A stretch of 12,489 nucleotides of DNA from Baffinella frigidus (GCA_026770585.1 MU647126.1:116261-128749); one strand, 5' to 3'. Counted from the stretch's first letter, positions 5,876 through 11,992 are shown. Notes: generated by a model not told the origin, from the letters alone. Numbers and translations: made by a program.

Positions 5876-8768
5876 GGGCGATACTGGGAAGTCCTTGGAG
5901 TGTATCGCTTTGAGGAGAGGCTGGAGCGCAGCCAGGAATGCCTCAAGGCCATAATTAGTCCACTTTCCTTGGAGCCATTCCTTTTCAGCCGAGCGTTTGG
6001 CTGCAGGTGTGGCAGGACTGCCCTCAAGCGATTGAGAGATGTTTTGTAACCCCCTTACCCTTCTTGGCTGGTGGGGTGGCAGGACTGCCTGCACATATCG
6101 TTCATGTACCAGAGCAGCCACTATCCGATGGGCTCCATCCTCACCGGATGCATCGGATTCGCGGTACCCAACCCGAACCCCCGAAACCCGGAACCCTAAA
6201 CCCTGAACCTGAAATCTCGCCGGCAGGGTTCAGGGCTGAGGGCGCAGGGAATCGGGTGCAGGGTTCAGAGTGTAGCACCCGCCCCCTCCCCCCTTCTGGC
6301 TACATCTCCCCCCTGACCGCGTTCCCCTCCCCCTCCTCCTGACTTCTGACGTCCCCCCCTCCCCCCTGGACAGGTTGTGAGGCTGCACCTGGTCTCGATG
6401 GAGATCTCCCCCTCCCCCGGAGAGAGACCCTCGTCACTTTTTCTAGTGCTGCCAGGCGAGAGACCCGTAGTAGCACCAACACGGCGTGACGGCATGTATG
6501 CACCCCCACAGAGAGTGTGTCTGAAGCCCCCTCCGCAATGGACAGGTTGTGAGGCTGCATCTGGTGTCGATGGAGACGTCCATCATCCGCGTCGAGGTGT
6601 CCCACCACACCCTGGACCCTCGACCCTCGACCCTGGACCCTCGACCCTGGACCCTGAACCCTGGACCCTCGACCCTGAACCGCAATTCCAAACCGCTCTA
6701 CCACCTGATGTGACGAGCCCCCCCAAAAAGTGATAGTAAAGCGACTCTGGGGGGGCTCGTAACCGCAGGTGGCGGAACCACGGGAGCCAGGCCTGCCAAA
6801 ACTGGTGCACCACCAAGTCATCGCCAAGACCGAGGTCGATCCCCTCTAAAATCCTGTCATCGTATGCTCCTAGGACTAAAGCTCTGCTGTAGGACCCTAG
6901 GGCGGTGCGCGTCCTTGTTCGCGAGTAAACACGTGACCTGTGCAGGCTCGTAACCTTGAGGGTTCTGACGGGAGGCTCGCAAGCTGCAGGTGATGGATGG
7001 CATCCCGGGGCGCGCCGAGCGGGTGCCGCTCCGCTGGCCCCTCAAGGTGCCCACTCGCCCTCCGAACTGCTCCAAACCCTGGTTCTAGCTTTCTCGATTT
7101 CCGCCAGGCAAGCCTCGAATTCGAGTCTCATGGTGCAAACGCCCATCTGACATCTTAAAAGGCAGGTTCGGGTTTGGTCCACTTCGGAGGCCGGGTGGGG
7201 CTTCCCCCGCAGTGTCCGACACTCGAGCCACGTACCATCTCTTCTTTTTCTTCAGGACTGCTGTCTGATTTGAAACTGATTAACACCCTGAATCATAAGC
7301 AGAAACCAGAAACCAGAAACCAGAAACCAGAAATAGGAAATCAGAAACCCCTGAATCCTACAACCAGTTGGGTGTGGGCTCACGCTCGCAGAGAGAGAGA
7401 GAGACAAACGAGTGTTTATCACAGACTGAATCCCACATGGCCCCCATCAATTCCGATCTGTCAAGGCCTTGATCGTGTACGATCAGGACCCCTAACCGCC
7501 AACAACCTCGCAGGGGGTGCAGAGTCGGTAGTGATCAAGGTTTCTGGTGTTGGTAGTACTGAAAGTCTTTCCCTGATTCCATAGCAAAATTCGTTTGATT
7601 TCAAATATGTCAGAAATTTACTGCACAGAACGATGCTTACTATTTGTATAAAAGCAAACGTGTAGTAATTTGCATTGAAATCTAGTATTTTAATTCAAAT
7701 CAGTTTCCCCATGAGATTGATCATAACCTGTCGGCACGCAGGGGGTGGAGGCCAACCTCAACCCTGAACCCTGAACCCTGAACCCTAAACCTTTACCCTA
7801 AACCCTGAACTCCAGACCTTAACCCCAAACCCTGAACCCTAAACCGTACAGGGGATGGATGTCTCGCCAACGTATGCGTACCCTGGGAGGTTCTCGGTCA
7901 AGTACTCACCCCCCCCCACCCACCATCCTCCCTCTCTTTCGCCCTCTCTCTCCCTCTCTCGCTCTCTCCCTCCCTCCATGTCTCCATGTCTCCCTCACTC
8001 CCTGTCTCTCTTCCTCCCTCCCTCCCTCCCTCCCTCCCTCCCTCCCTCTCTCTCTCCCTCCCTCCCTCCCTCCCTCCCTCCCTCCCTCCCTCCCTCCCTC
8101 CCTCCCTCCCTTCATTACTCGCAGTATTTCTCTCTCTTCAGTACTCGCGACATGACCGATGAGCGGTTGGCAGGTACTACATCAAGCTGGTGCTGGTCGA
8201 CGAAAGGGGAAGACAGTTCTTCAAGCAGGTCTCGTCTTGGCCTTCTCGCTCTGCCGAACTCGCCTTGGCCTTGTAGCTCTGCCTCAGTCGCCTTGCCCGG
8301 CAATGCTCAAGTTGCCATCCTCGCTCCGCGGTACAAATTCGTCTACTTTGGCGTGGAAAAGAGCCTGGGGGAAGCGAATTGGTGGGCCGAAATAGGGTGA
8401 GACAGAGGCAGGCTCTGGGAAAGACTGGAGGTCCTCTTACTTCCCTCTCTGACAGGCCCGCCTCGGGACACATGTCTCCCGTACGCAGGCCTGAGGTGTC
8501 TTGCATGTTGGTATTGATACCCGTCTCTGACTGGCAGTGCGAGATCTTCTTCCACAGGGGGGAGCTGGGGGGGGTTGAACCTACTTGGTTCGCCGACGAC
8601 GGGAACAACAAAACCTGGCAGGTCCACCCCCCCAAACCCCAAACCTGCCTCTGCCTCAGTCGATCTCGTCTCCTCAAAATGAGGAGGCCGGAAGTTGATT
8701 TTCTTGTTTCGTGGCACAGATCGGTCAACTTTTGGAGTGAAAGCGGTCAGTCAACCCGCCTGAGGTAG
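2920..8768 (+). CDS. VPS26: VPS26, retromer arrestin-fold subunit, 15 exons
   Basis: VPS26 binds VPS35 in retromer, which recycles receptors from endosomes to the Golgi and plasma membrane. Exons: 2920-3000, 3179-3227, 3342-3445, 3984-4079, 4337-4387, 4687-4733, 5366-5420, 5626-5709, 6083-6163, 6546-6596, 6769-6834, 6990-7046, 7852-7901, 8174-8228 and 8538-8768. All phases agree and every intron is GT-AG. Family landmarks run in order: SGRIIEHSGVQ (68-78), KFDFDFGMVEKPHESYHG (120-137), IQMEVGVQDCLHISF (182-196), VVRLHLVSME (217-226), the VMDG loop (256-259) that in animal VPS26 contacts VPS35, and FSVKYYIKLVLVDE (288-301) followed by RQFFKQ (304-309). The family is about 300-330 residues; this model gives 385 because exon 15 is read to TAG at 8766. 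The last 70 residues resemble nothing known, so the end is uncertain. ATG 2920 is the first in-frame ATG of its exon. It resembles VPS26A/B, not VPS26C. Confidence 0.94.
3518..3568. repeat. AAAGTTGAC/GTCAACTT short inverted-repeat element, copy 2
   Basis: CCAAAGTTGACGG ... TGTCAACTTACGAATAG has matching ends in inverted orientation (AAGTTGAC and GTCAACTT) and resembles 1632-1682. The interior TGTGTAC.GCACACC is shared with 1893-1909. It lies in VPS26 intron 3 just before the exon 3 echo. Confidence 0.6.
3582..3626 (+). repeat. Echo of VPS26 exon 3 (3' end plus donor) in intron 3
   Basis: Bases 3582-3626 match the end of exon 3 (3401-3445) at about 38 of 45 positions, offset 181. It reads VVVKAGRTIEQTGVQ against IVIKSGRIIEHSGVQ, and ends in CCAG followed by GTGA, so a donor is kept. 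Most differences change the amino acid but conservatively. It has the form of a short alternative exon; a usable acceptor in front of it is not obvious. Confidence 0.8.
3661..3791. mobile_element. MITE-like element with 14-base terminal inverted repeats in VPS26 intron 3
   Basis: It starts with ACATAACTGAATCA and ends with the exact complement TGATTCAGTTATGT (3778-3791). Partial pairing continues inward (CTTGAACTTTTTGTGCTATG against CATAGAAGTGCAA). It is 131 bases long and clearly more AT-rich than the surrounding DNA, which suggests insertion. I see no convincing target-site duplication. There is no coding capacity. Confidence 0.7.
4085..4333. repeat. CCCTAAA/CCCTGAA array, VPS26 intron 4
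   Basis: The array is dense from about 4170 to 4330 and consists of CCCTAAA units alternating with CCCTGAA, plus decayed units. A 65-base unrelated stretch interrupts it. It ends 4 bases before the exon 5 acceptor region. Confidence 0.92.
4412..4680. repeat. CCCTAAA/CCCTGAA array, VPS26 intron 5
   Basis: Nearly the whole 299-base intron is heptamer array. Towards the 3' end it turns into AACCATGAACCATAAACCATGAACC variants before the exon 6 acceptor. Confidence 0.92.
4741..4860. repeat. Nested local duplications in VPS26 intron 6
   Basis: CAGCCTCCACAT(AT/TC)ACGCCT occurs twice (from about 4740 and 4766). GAATCCTCACCACACAGC occurs at 4801-4818 and 4843-4860, and enclosed between them TACGAACAAAT is doubled. 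These are recent small duplications close behind the exon 6 donor. Confidence 0.8.
4977..5016 (+). repeat. Weak echo of VPS26 exon 7 in intron 6
   Basis: The segment reads YVIRFVTARGS in one frame, close to YVVRVTVFRGF at the start of exon 7 (5366-5420), with one extra codon. No AG acceptor precedes it, so it cannot serve as an exon as it stands. The match is short and degenerate and could be partly chance. Confidence 0.45.
5146..5356. repeat. CCCTAAA array, VPS26 intron 6
   Basis: About 25 units with CCCTAGA, CACTAAA and CCCCAAA variants. A short separate run lies at 4944-4970. The exon 7 acceptor follows directly. Confidence 0.93.
5436..5612. repeat. Degenerate CCCTAAA/CCCTGAA array, VPS26 intron 7
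   Basis: The units are strongly decayed (CCCTCAA, CCCTACC, CCTAGCC, CCCTATA, CCCTACA) and fill almost the whole 205-base intron between exons 7 and 8. Confidence 0.85.
5724..5792. repeat. TAGGGTG array, VPS26 intron 8, reversed orientation
   Basis: Units of GTAGGGT and GTGCAGGGT lie just after the exon 8 donor, on the opposite strand sense to most arrays of this gene. Confidence 0.75.
5837..5877. repeat. (TG)n(AG)n microsatellite, VPS26 intron 8
   Basis: A TG run of 18 bases passes directly into an AG run of 24 bases. Confidence 0.97.
6009..6022 (+). repeat. Short echo of the VPS26 exon 9 acceptor in intron 8
   Basis: GTGGCAGGACTGCC at 6009-6022 is repeated exactly at 6076-6089, where it spans the acceptor and first codons of exon 9. 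After this the two diverge. The upstream copy is a second CAG|GACTGC acceptor only 67 bases away, with TTGA-type stops soon after in the reading frames. Confidence 0.6.
6170..6272. repeat. Short heptamer remnants of both orientations, VPS26 intron 9
   Basis: CCCTAAACCCTGAACC (6195-6208 region) is followed by GGGTTCAGGG-type units (6222-6268), so the intron holds both orientations. Confidence 0.7.
6367..6409 (+). repeat. Echo of VPS26 exon 10 with acceptor in intron 9
   Basis: Bases 6367-6409 match 6539-6581 at about 39 of 43 positions, offset 172. Both have TGGACAG as acceptor and then VVRLHLVSME. The upstream copy diverges after the eleventh codon into C-rich sequence, while the downstream one continues TSIIRVE and meets a GAG|GT donor. 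I chose the downstream copy as the exon because its end and the following phase fit the family. Confidence 0.85.
6608..6682. repeat. CCCTGGA/CCCTCGA variant heptamer array, VPS26 intron 10
   Basis: About ten units of period 7, mainly CCCTGGA and CCCTCGA with some CCCTGAA. These variants are rare in the other arrays, so this array expanded locally from mutated units. Confidence 0.92.
6713..6760 (+). repeat. Perfect 13-bp hairpin just upstream of the VPS26 exon 11 acceptor
   Basis: ACGAGCCCCCCCA (6713-6725) pairs perfectly with TGGGGGGGCTCGT (6748-6760), with a 22-base loop. The 3' arm ends six bases before the AG at 6767-6768 and takes the place of a normal pyrimidine tract. Confidence 0.85.
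6863..6955. repeat. Dispersed CTCCTAGGACT element, copy in VPS26 intron 11
   Basis: TATGCTCCTAGGACTA (6863-6878) is exactly the reverse complement of 10351-10366. GGTGCGCGTCCTTGTTCGCGAGTAA (from 6904) has a close direct relative from 10384. A shorter relative, GGCTCCTAGGACTCAAT, sits in the spacer of the 1436-1575 foldback. Confidence 0.65.
7302..7350. repeat. (AGAAACC)n array, VPS26 intron 12
   Basis: About seven units of period 7. The unit differs from AAACCCT by two bases in the same register (AAACCAG), so it may be a diverged telomere-type heptamer. Confidence 0.9.
7596..7702. repeat. AT-rich foldback in VPS26 intron 12
   Basis: An AT-rich island begins TGATTTCAAAT and ends ATTCAAATCA, with further partial inverted matching (AAATTTACTGCAC against GTGTAGTAATTTGC). 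It resembles the 3661-3791 element in size and composition but not in sequence. TGTATAAAAGC at 7645 is TATA-like but probably incidental. Confidence 0.5.
7757..7848. repeat. CCCTGAA/CCCTAAA array, VPS26 intron 12
   Basis: About a dozen units with CTTTACC and CCCCAAA variants, ending at the exon 13 acceptor. Confidence 0.9.
7908..8112. repeat. CCCT/CCTCT pyrimidine microsatellite, VPS26 intron 13
   Basis: A tract of about 200 bases of CTCC/TCTC repeats, with a nearly pure (CCCT)n core at 8012-8110. It begins right after the exon 13 donor and fills most of the intron, forming an extremely long pyrimidine tract in the sense strand. Confidence 0.97.
8232..8297. repeat. 28-base tandem repeat at the start of VPS26 intron 14
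   Basis: Units at 8232-8259 and 8260-8287 (TCG(T/C)CTTGGCCTT....CTCTGCC) and a partial third begin three bases after the exon 14 donor. Confidence 0.8.
8693..8739. repeat. AAGTTGA/TCAACTT short inverted repeat
   Basis: AAGTTGATT at the left and GGTCAACTT at the right enclose about 30 bases, like the 51-base elements at 1632 and 3518. It falls inside the 3' part of VPS26 exon 15 as modelled, which weakens the case that this stretch is coding. Confidence 0.5.
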
Positions 8769-9140
8769 CGCTAGAAACCCTGGCAGGTCCTGCCCCGTCC
8801 TGCCCCTCCCCAAAACCTTAAACCCTCAACCCTAACCCCCAAACCCTAACCCCTAGAAGCGGCGGGCAAAGACCACGGGAAATCCCTTGAGTAAGTGATA
8901 ACCTGATTCTTGTGAGCGAGAACCACTCCACACGAAAGGGAAAATGTACGAGGATTTCGTTGACCCCAGATGCTGCGGGGTAACGTGACCAAATTTGCAC
9001 CAGAAAGGCCATAAAGTTGATTTCCGCCAGGTAAGTTGACTTTTGATGAAAGGTCCGTAGTCCACCGTGTGGTGGCCGCGTCCGCTCTGCTTGCCGGAAA
9101 ACGGAACGTCCTCGACCAGCGTGGCAGCATGCTCGCACCC
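8769..9140. other. Region after the VPS26 stop
   Basis: It holds a short heptamer run (8815-8856) and otherwise GC-balanced sequence without a recognisable gene. CTGGCAGGTCC at 8780-8790 repeats the string at 8616-8626, which could mark an extra terminal intron of VPS26. The VPS26 3' UTR and poly(A) site should be here, but I cannot place them. Confidence 0.5.
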
Positions 9141-9146
9141 GATTAG

Positions 9147-9226
9147 GTTAGGGCTGGGCAGGGCAGGGTAGGGTAGGGTTGGGCAGGGCAGGGTAGGGCA
9201 GGGCAGGGCAGGGTAGGGTAGGGTAG
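9147..9226. repeat. GGGCA/GGGTA pentamer array
   Basis: About sixteen five-base units AGGGC or AGGGT, mixed in blocks. The unit is related to but shorter than the telomere-type heptamer. Confidence 0.95.
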
Positions 9227-9255
9227 CACCCACGTCAGGGGGTGTTGGCGCCGCA

Positions 9256-9323
9256 GATTTTGTACAGCGAGGATTTTGTCGGATTTTGTACAGCGAGGAG
9301 TGTGTCGGATTTTGTACTGCGAG
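9256..9323. repeat. 26-base tandem repeat, 2.6 copies
   Basis: GATTTTGTACAGCGAGGA(TTT/GTG)TGTCG occurs twice, then a 16-base partial copy follows. No coding role is apparent. Confidence 0.92.
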
Positions 9324-9424
9324 TTGGGTTGGAACACCTGCGGTTTGCTGTTGAAGTTCAGAGTTCAGGGTTAGGTTTTATGGCCAACGCGGAGGGGCGG
9401 CATGACCACGCAACACCCAATGGT

Positions 9425-9462
9425 AAAAGTTGACGATGTTGGCAAAAGTTGACGGTGTTGGT
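9425..9462. repeat. 19-base tandem duplication with AAGTTGAC core
   Basis: AAAAGTTGACGATGTTGGC is followed directly by AAAAGTTGACGGTGTTGGT. The AAGTTGAC core is the same as in the short elements at 3518 and 8693. Confidence 0.85.
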
Positions 9463-9880
9463 ACTCAACTGTCACCTTTTTGGCAGGACCACAATACACG
9501 GGGGAAGCAACCAAGTAGCATGCCCTCTGGGCTGTGGTGAGCGGTGTAGGGTACAGCCTTCGCGTTGATTGTGCAGAGCTCCTTAGGGAGGAGGGTTTCA
9601 GGAGCCAGGTGTCGAGTTTCGGGTTTGGAGGAGGAGGAGGACCTAGGCTAGGACGAGCCCGCCTCGGGATGACGTTGGAGCCCCTGCTCTTTATCGGGCG
9701 GAATGTATCTCGGGAATACATGATCGGAACTCAGTAGCACGAGCAGCAGCAGAGTGGGCGCTGAAAGGGCAGTGTGGGTAGTGTGGGTAGGACAGCAACT
9801 CCGACTGGCAAGAGTCCTGGGACGAGCCTGCCTCGCCCGGAGGTGCAAACAGTTTGCTCGCCTGTTATCGGGGTACTTCC

Positions 9881-9986
9881 TATCCCTTGAGTGGCGAGTA
9901 GTCTCTCACGCTCTTGTCTAGGTCAATGCGTAGGTGCCTACGACCCTTCGTGGGTCATCAACGACCCGTTCGCCACTTAAGGGATA
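9881..9986. repeat. Foldback element with 17-base arms
   Basis: TATCCCTTGAGTGGCGA (9881-9897) pairs with TCGCCACTTAAGGGATA (9970-9986) with one G-T type mismatch. Inside is a smaller hairpin around CGACCC..TTCG..GGGTC. MITE-like in form, 106 bases. Confidence 0.7.
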
Positions 9987-10046
9987 AGAGTTGCACGTGT
10001 ACCCTTGGAAGTAAACATTGGAACTCACAGGTTATGAGCGCAACGC

Positions 10047-10093
10047 GGGGGCAAACGACGGGGTAGCATGCCCTCCGGGATGCGGTGGAATTA
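10047..10093. repeat. GTAGCATGCCCTC dispersed repeat (second copy near 9502-9546)
   Basis: GGTAGCATGCCCTCCGGGATGCGGTGG here matches AGTAGCATGCCCTCTGGGCTGTGGTGA near 9515-9541 in direct orientation, with similar GGGGG.AA flanks on the left. Confidence 0.6.
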
Positions 10094-10131
10094 AGGACCT
10101 GCAACAGCGTATTAAGGACCTGCAACAACGT
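10090..10131. repeat. 21-base tandem duplication
   Basis: ATTAAGGACCTGCAACAGCG plus T is repeated with one change. Its length is seven codons and one frame reads IKDLQQR twice, but no surrounding frame looks like a protein. Confidence 0.9.
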
Positions 10132-10154
10132 TGGAGCCATTCCACCAACCCTCA

Positions 10155-10278
10155 CAGGCTGGGCAAATTACCGATTTTTTGGAGCCCTTTTCACCTTGCA
10201 TGATGTCGGATTTCGACTTCCTTGGAGCTATTTTCCGAAGGTATCTGAAAATCGAAAATGGACGATTTGCCCAGGCCA
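10155..10278. repeat. Imperfect foldback around CTGGGCAAAT
   Basis: CTGGGCAAATTACCGATTTT at the left is answered by AAAATGGACGATTTGCCCAG at the right (imperfect complement). The middle has TCGGATTTCGA and GAAAATCGAAAATG segments. Confidence 0.5.
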
Positions 10279-10312
10279 GGAGGGATAGTGGGTGCTCATT
10301 CCTGGTTCGCGA

Positions 10313-10430
10313 GTAGCTCCGGTGCTCGGGTTACTCGCCTACAGTAGGGCTAGTCCTAGGAGCATATCACCGTCCAAGAGGGGGTGCGTGTCCTTAACTT
10401 CGAGTAACCCCTGTAGGTTCCTACGAGACG
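10313..10430. repeat. Dispersed CTCCTAGGACT element, downstream copy
   Basis: It contains TAGTCCTAGGAGCATA (10351-10366), the exact complement of 6863-6878, together with GTGCGTGTCCTTAACTTCGAGTAA in direct orientation relative to 6904. The parts are thus rearranged between the two copies. Confidence 0.6.
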
Positions 10431-10498
10431 AGGACCTCGGAGTCCTTCAGGACGGTAAGGTTCTTCGAGCTCTCAACATAGGCGGACACCGGAACGTG

Positions 10499-11992
10499 TT
10501 CTGCAGAAAAGCCAGGCTTCTTTTCGGATCACATTCAGACCCCCAGGTGCAGGAAAGGTCCTTTAGGTCTTTTAGGTTTTAATTTCTCCCAACATGGCCC
10601 AACGACACGCCCTTCCGTAGAAAAGATCTGCAAAGCAAGCATGTTTGCTTTTGGTTCGCATTTAGCTCTCCAGTGCAGAGGCTCATGAAGAGGCATGAGT
10701 CTCATTAAGGCTGACTTGGGTTCGGTGTGTGTGCGGGCGCGATCCTACTTGGAAGCAATCAAACACCCCAAGAGAGCCACCCTGTATCCCCTCTTCACGA
10801 GCCTCTGCACTGGAGAGCGAAACGCGATCCGAAAGCAAAAATGCTTTCTCTGCAGTCCTTTCTACGGAAGGGCGTGTCGTTGGCATATGTTGGGAGAAAT
10901 TAAAACCTAAAGGATCTAAAGGACAGTGGTTGGTTTTCTTGGAGTGCTTGAGTTGATCCAGAGGACCGCGCTCGCGCACACACCAAACCCAAGTCAGCCG
11001 TTCTGAAAGCTGAGTCCTTCAGGTCCTTGAGGTTTTAATTTCGCCCAACGTACGCCAACGCCACGCCCTTCCGTAGAAAAGACTGCAAAAAAACAAGAGG
11101 GGACCTTGTGAAGGCCATGCTTCCTTTCGGATCACATTCCTTTACACCTAGGTCATTCAGGTCCTTTAGGTTTCAAATGCTCCCAACAAAGCCCAACACC
11201 ACGCCTTTCCGTACAAAATATCTGCAAATGAAACAGTTTTGCTTTTGGATCGCTTTGAGCTCTCCAGTGCAGAGGCTCGTGAAGTGGGGTTCTATAGAGG
11301 GTGGTTCTCTTGGGTTGTTTGATTGCTTCCAAAAGAGGAGCGCGTTCGCACACACACCGAACCCAAGTCAGCTTATCTCCTTTAGGTCCTTTAGGTTTGA
11401 ATTTTTTTCCAAAACACGCCAACGACACGCCGTTCTGTAACAGGGATCTGCAGCGATCTGCAAAGGAAGCATTTCGCGTAGGTCCTTGAGGTCCTTTAGG
11501 TTTTAAATGCTCCCTACATAGCCCAACGACACGCCTTTCCGTAGAAAAGATCTGCAGAAAAACATTTTTGCTTTCGGATCGCCTTGAGCTCTTTAGACCG
11601 TTTAGGTTTTAATTTTTCCCAACATATGCCAACGACACAAAGCATTTTTGCTTCCGGGTTGCGTTTCGCTCTCCAGTGCAGAGGCTCGAGAAGAGGGGAT
11701 ACAGGGTGGCTCTGTTGGGGTGCTTGAGTTGATCCAGCTCGCCCACGCACCGAACCCAAGCCAGCCCTTTAGGTCCTTTAGGTTTGAATTTCGCCCAACA
11801 TGGCACAACGACACGCCGTTCCGTAGAAAAGATCTGCAGAGAAAGCATTTTTGCTTTCGGATCGCGTTTAGCTCTCCAGTGCAGAGGCTCGTGCAGAGGG
11901 TATACAGGGTGGTTCTGTTGGTGTGGGTGAAGGTATGCGATATCGCTCCCATGCTCACTTACACGCACCGAACCCAAGTCAGCCTCCTTTGA
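10499..11992. repeat. Cluster of direct and inverted copies of a ~220-base dispersed repeat
   Basis: At least eight copies share the blocks CCTTTAGGTCCTTTAGG, CCAACGACACGCC, TTCCGTAGAAAAGATCTGCA, TTTTGCTTTCGGATCGCG, CTCTCCAGTGCAGAGGCTCG, ATACAGGGTGG and CACCGAACCCAAGTCAGCC, in this order. Plus-orientation copies: 10556-10697, 11014-11140 (partial), 11146-11376 (full), 11379-11480 (partial), 11480-11595 (partial), 11596-11765 (internal deletion) and 11766-11986 (full). One inverted copy is at 10709-10923, with a half copy at 10925-11000. Open frames through it are by-products. Read on the minus strand of most copies, it starts GGCTGACTTGGGTTCGGTG and ends in a (CCTAAAGGA)n tail, a layout that recalls SINEs, but I cannot identify the family. 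Confidence 0.88.

Noticed and set aside
7090-7140. tRNA-like TTCGA box near GCCTCGAATTCGAGTCTC
   Set aside because: No A box, no cloverleaf arms and no acceptor stem around it.
8012-8110. CRISPR-like or other spaced repeat array
   Set aside because: All regular repeats here are direct tandem micro- or minisatellites without unique spacers, in a eukaryotic intron.
7908-8155. Frames rich in SLPPSLPPS or GGREGGREG
   Set aside because: They are produced by the CCCT microsatellite in intron 13.
10018-10203. Small coiled-coil protein suggested by IKDLQQR repeated twice
   Set aside because: The repeat is a single 21-base duplication, and the rest of the frame has no protein-like character.
10695-11977. 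Several 70-120 codon frames containing repeated SLCTGE and similar strings
   Set aside because: They are translations of the dispersed repeat, similar on both strands and broken at different points.
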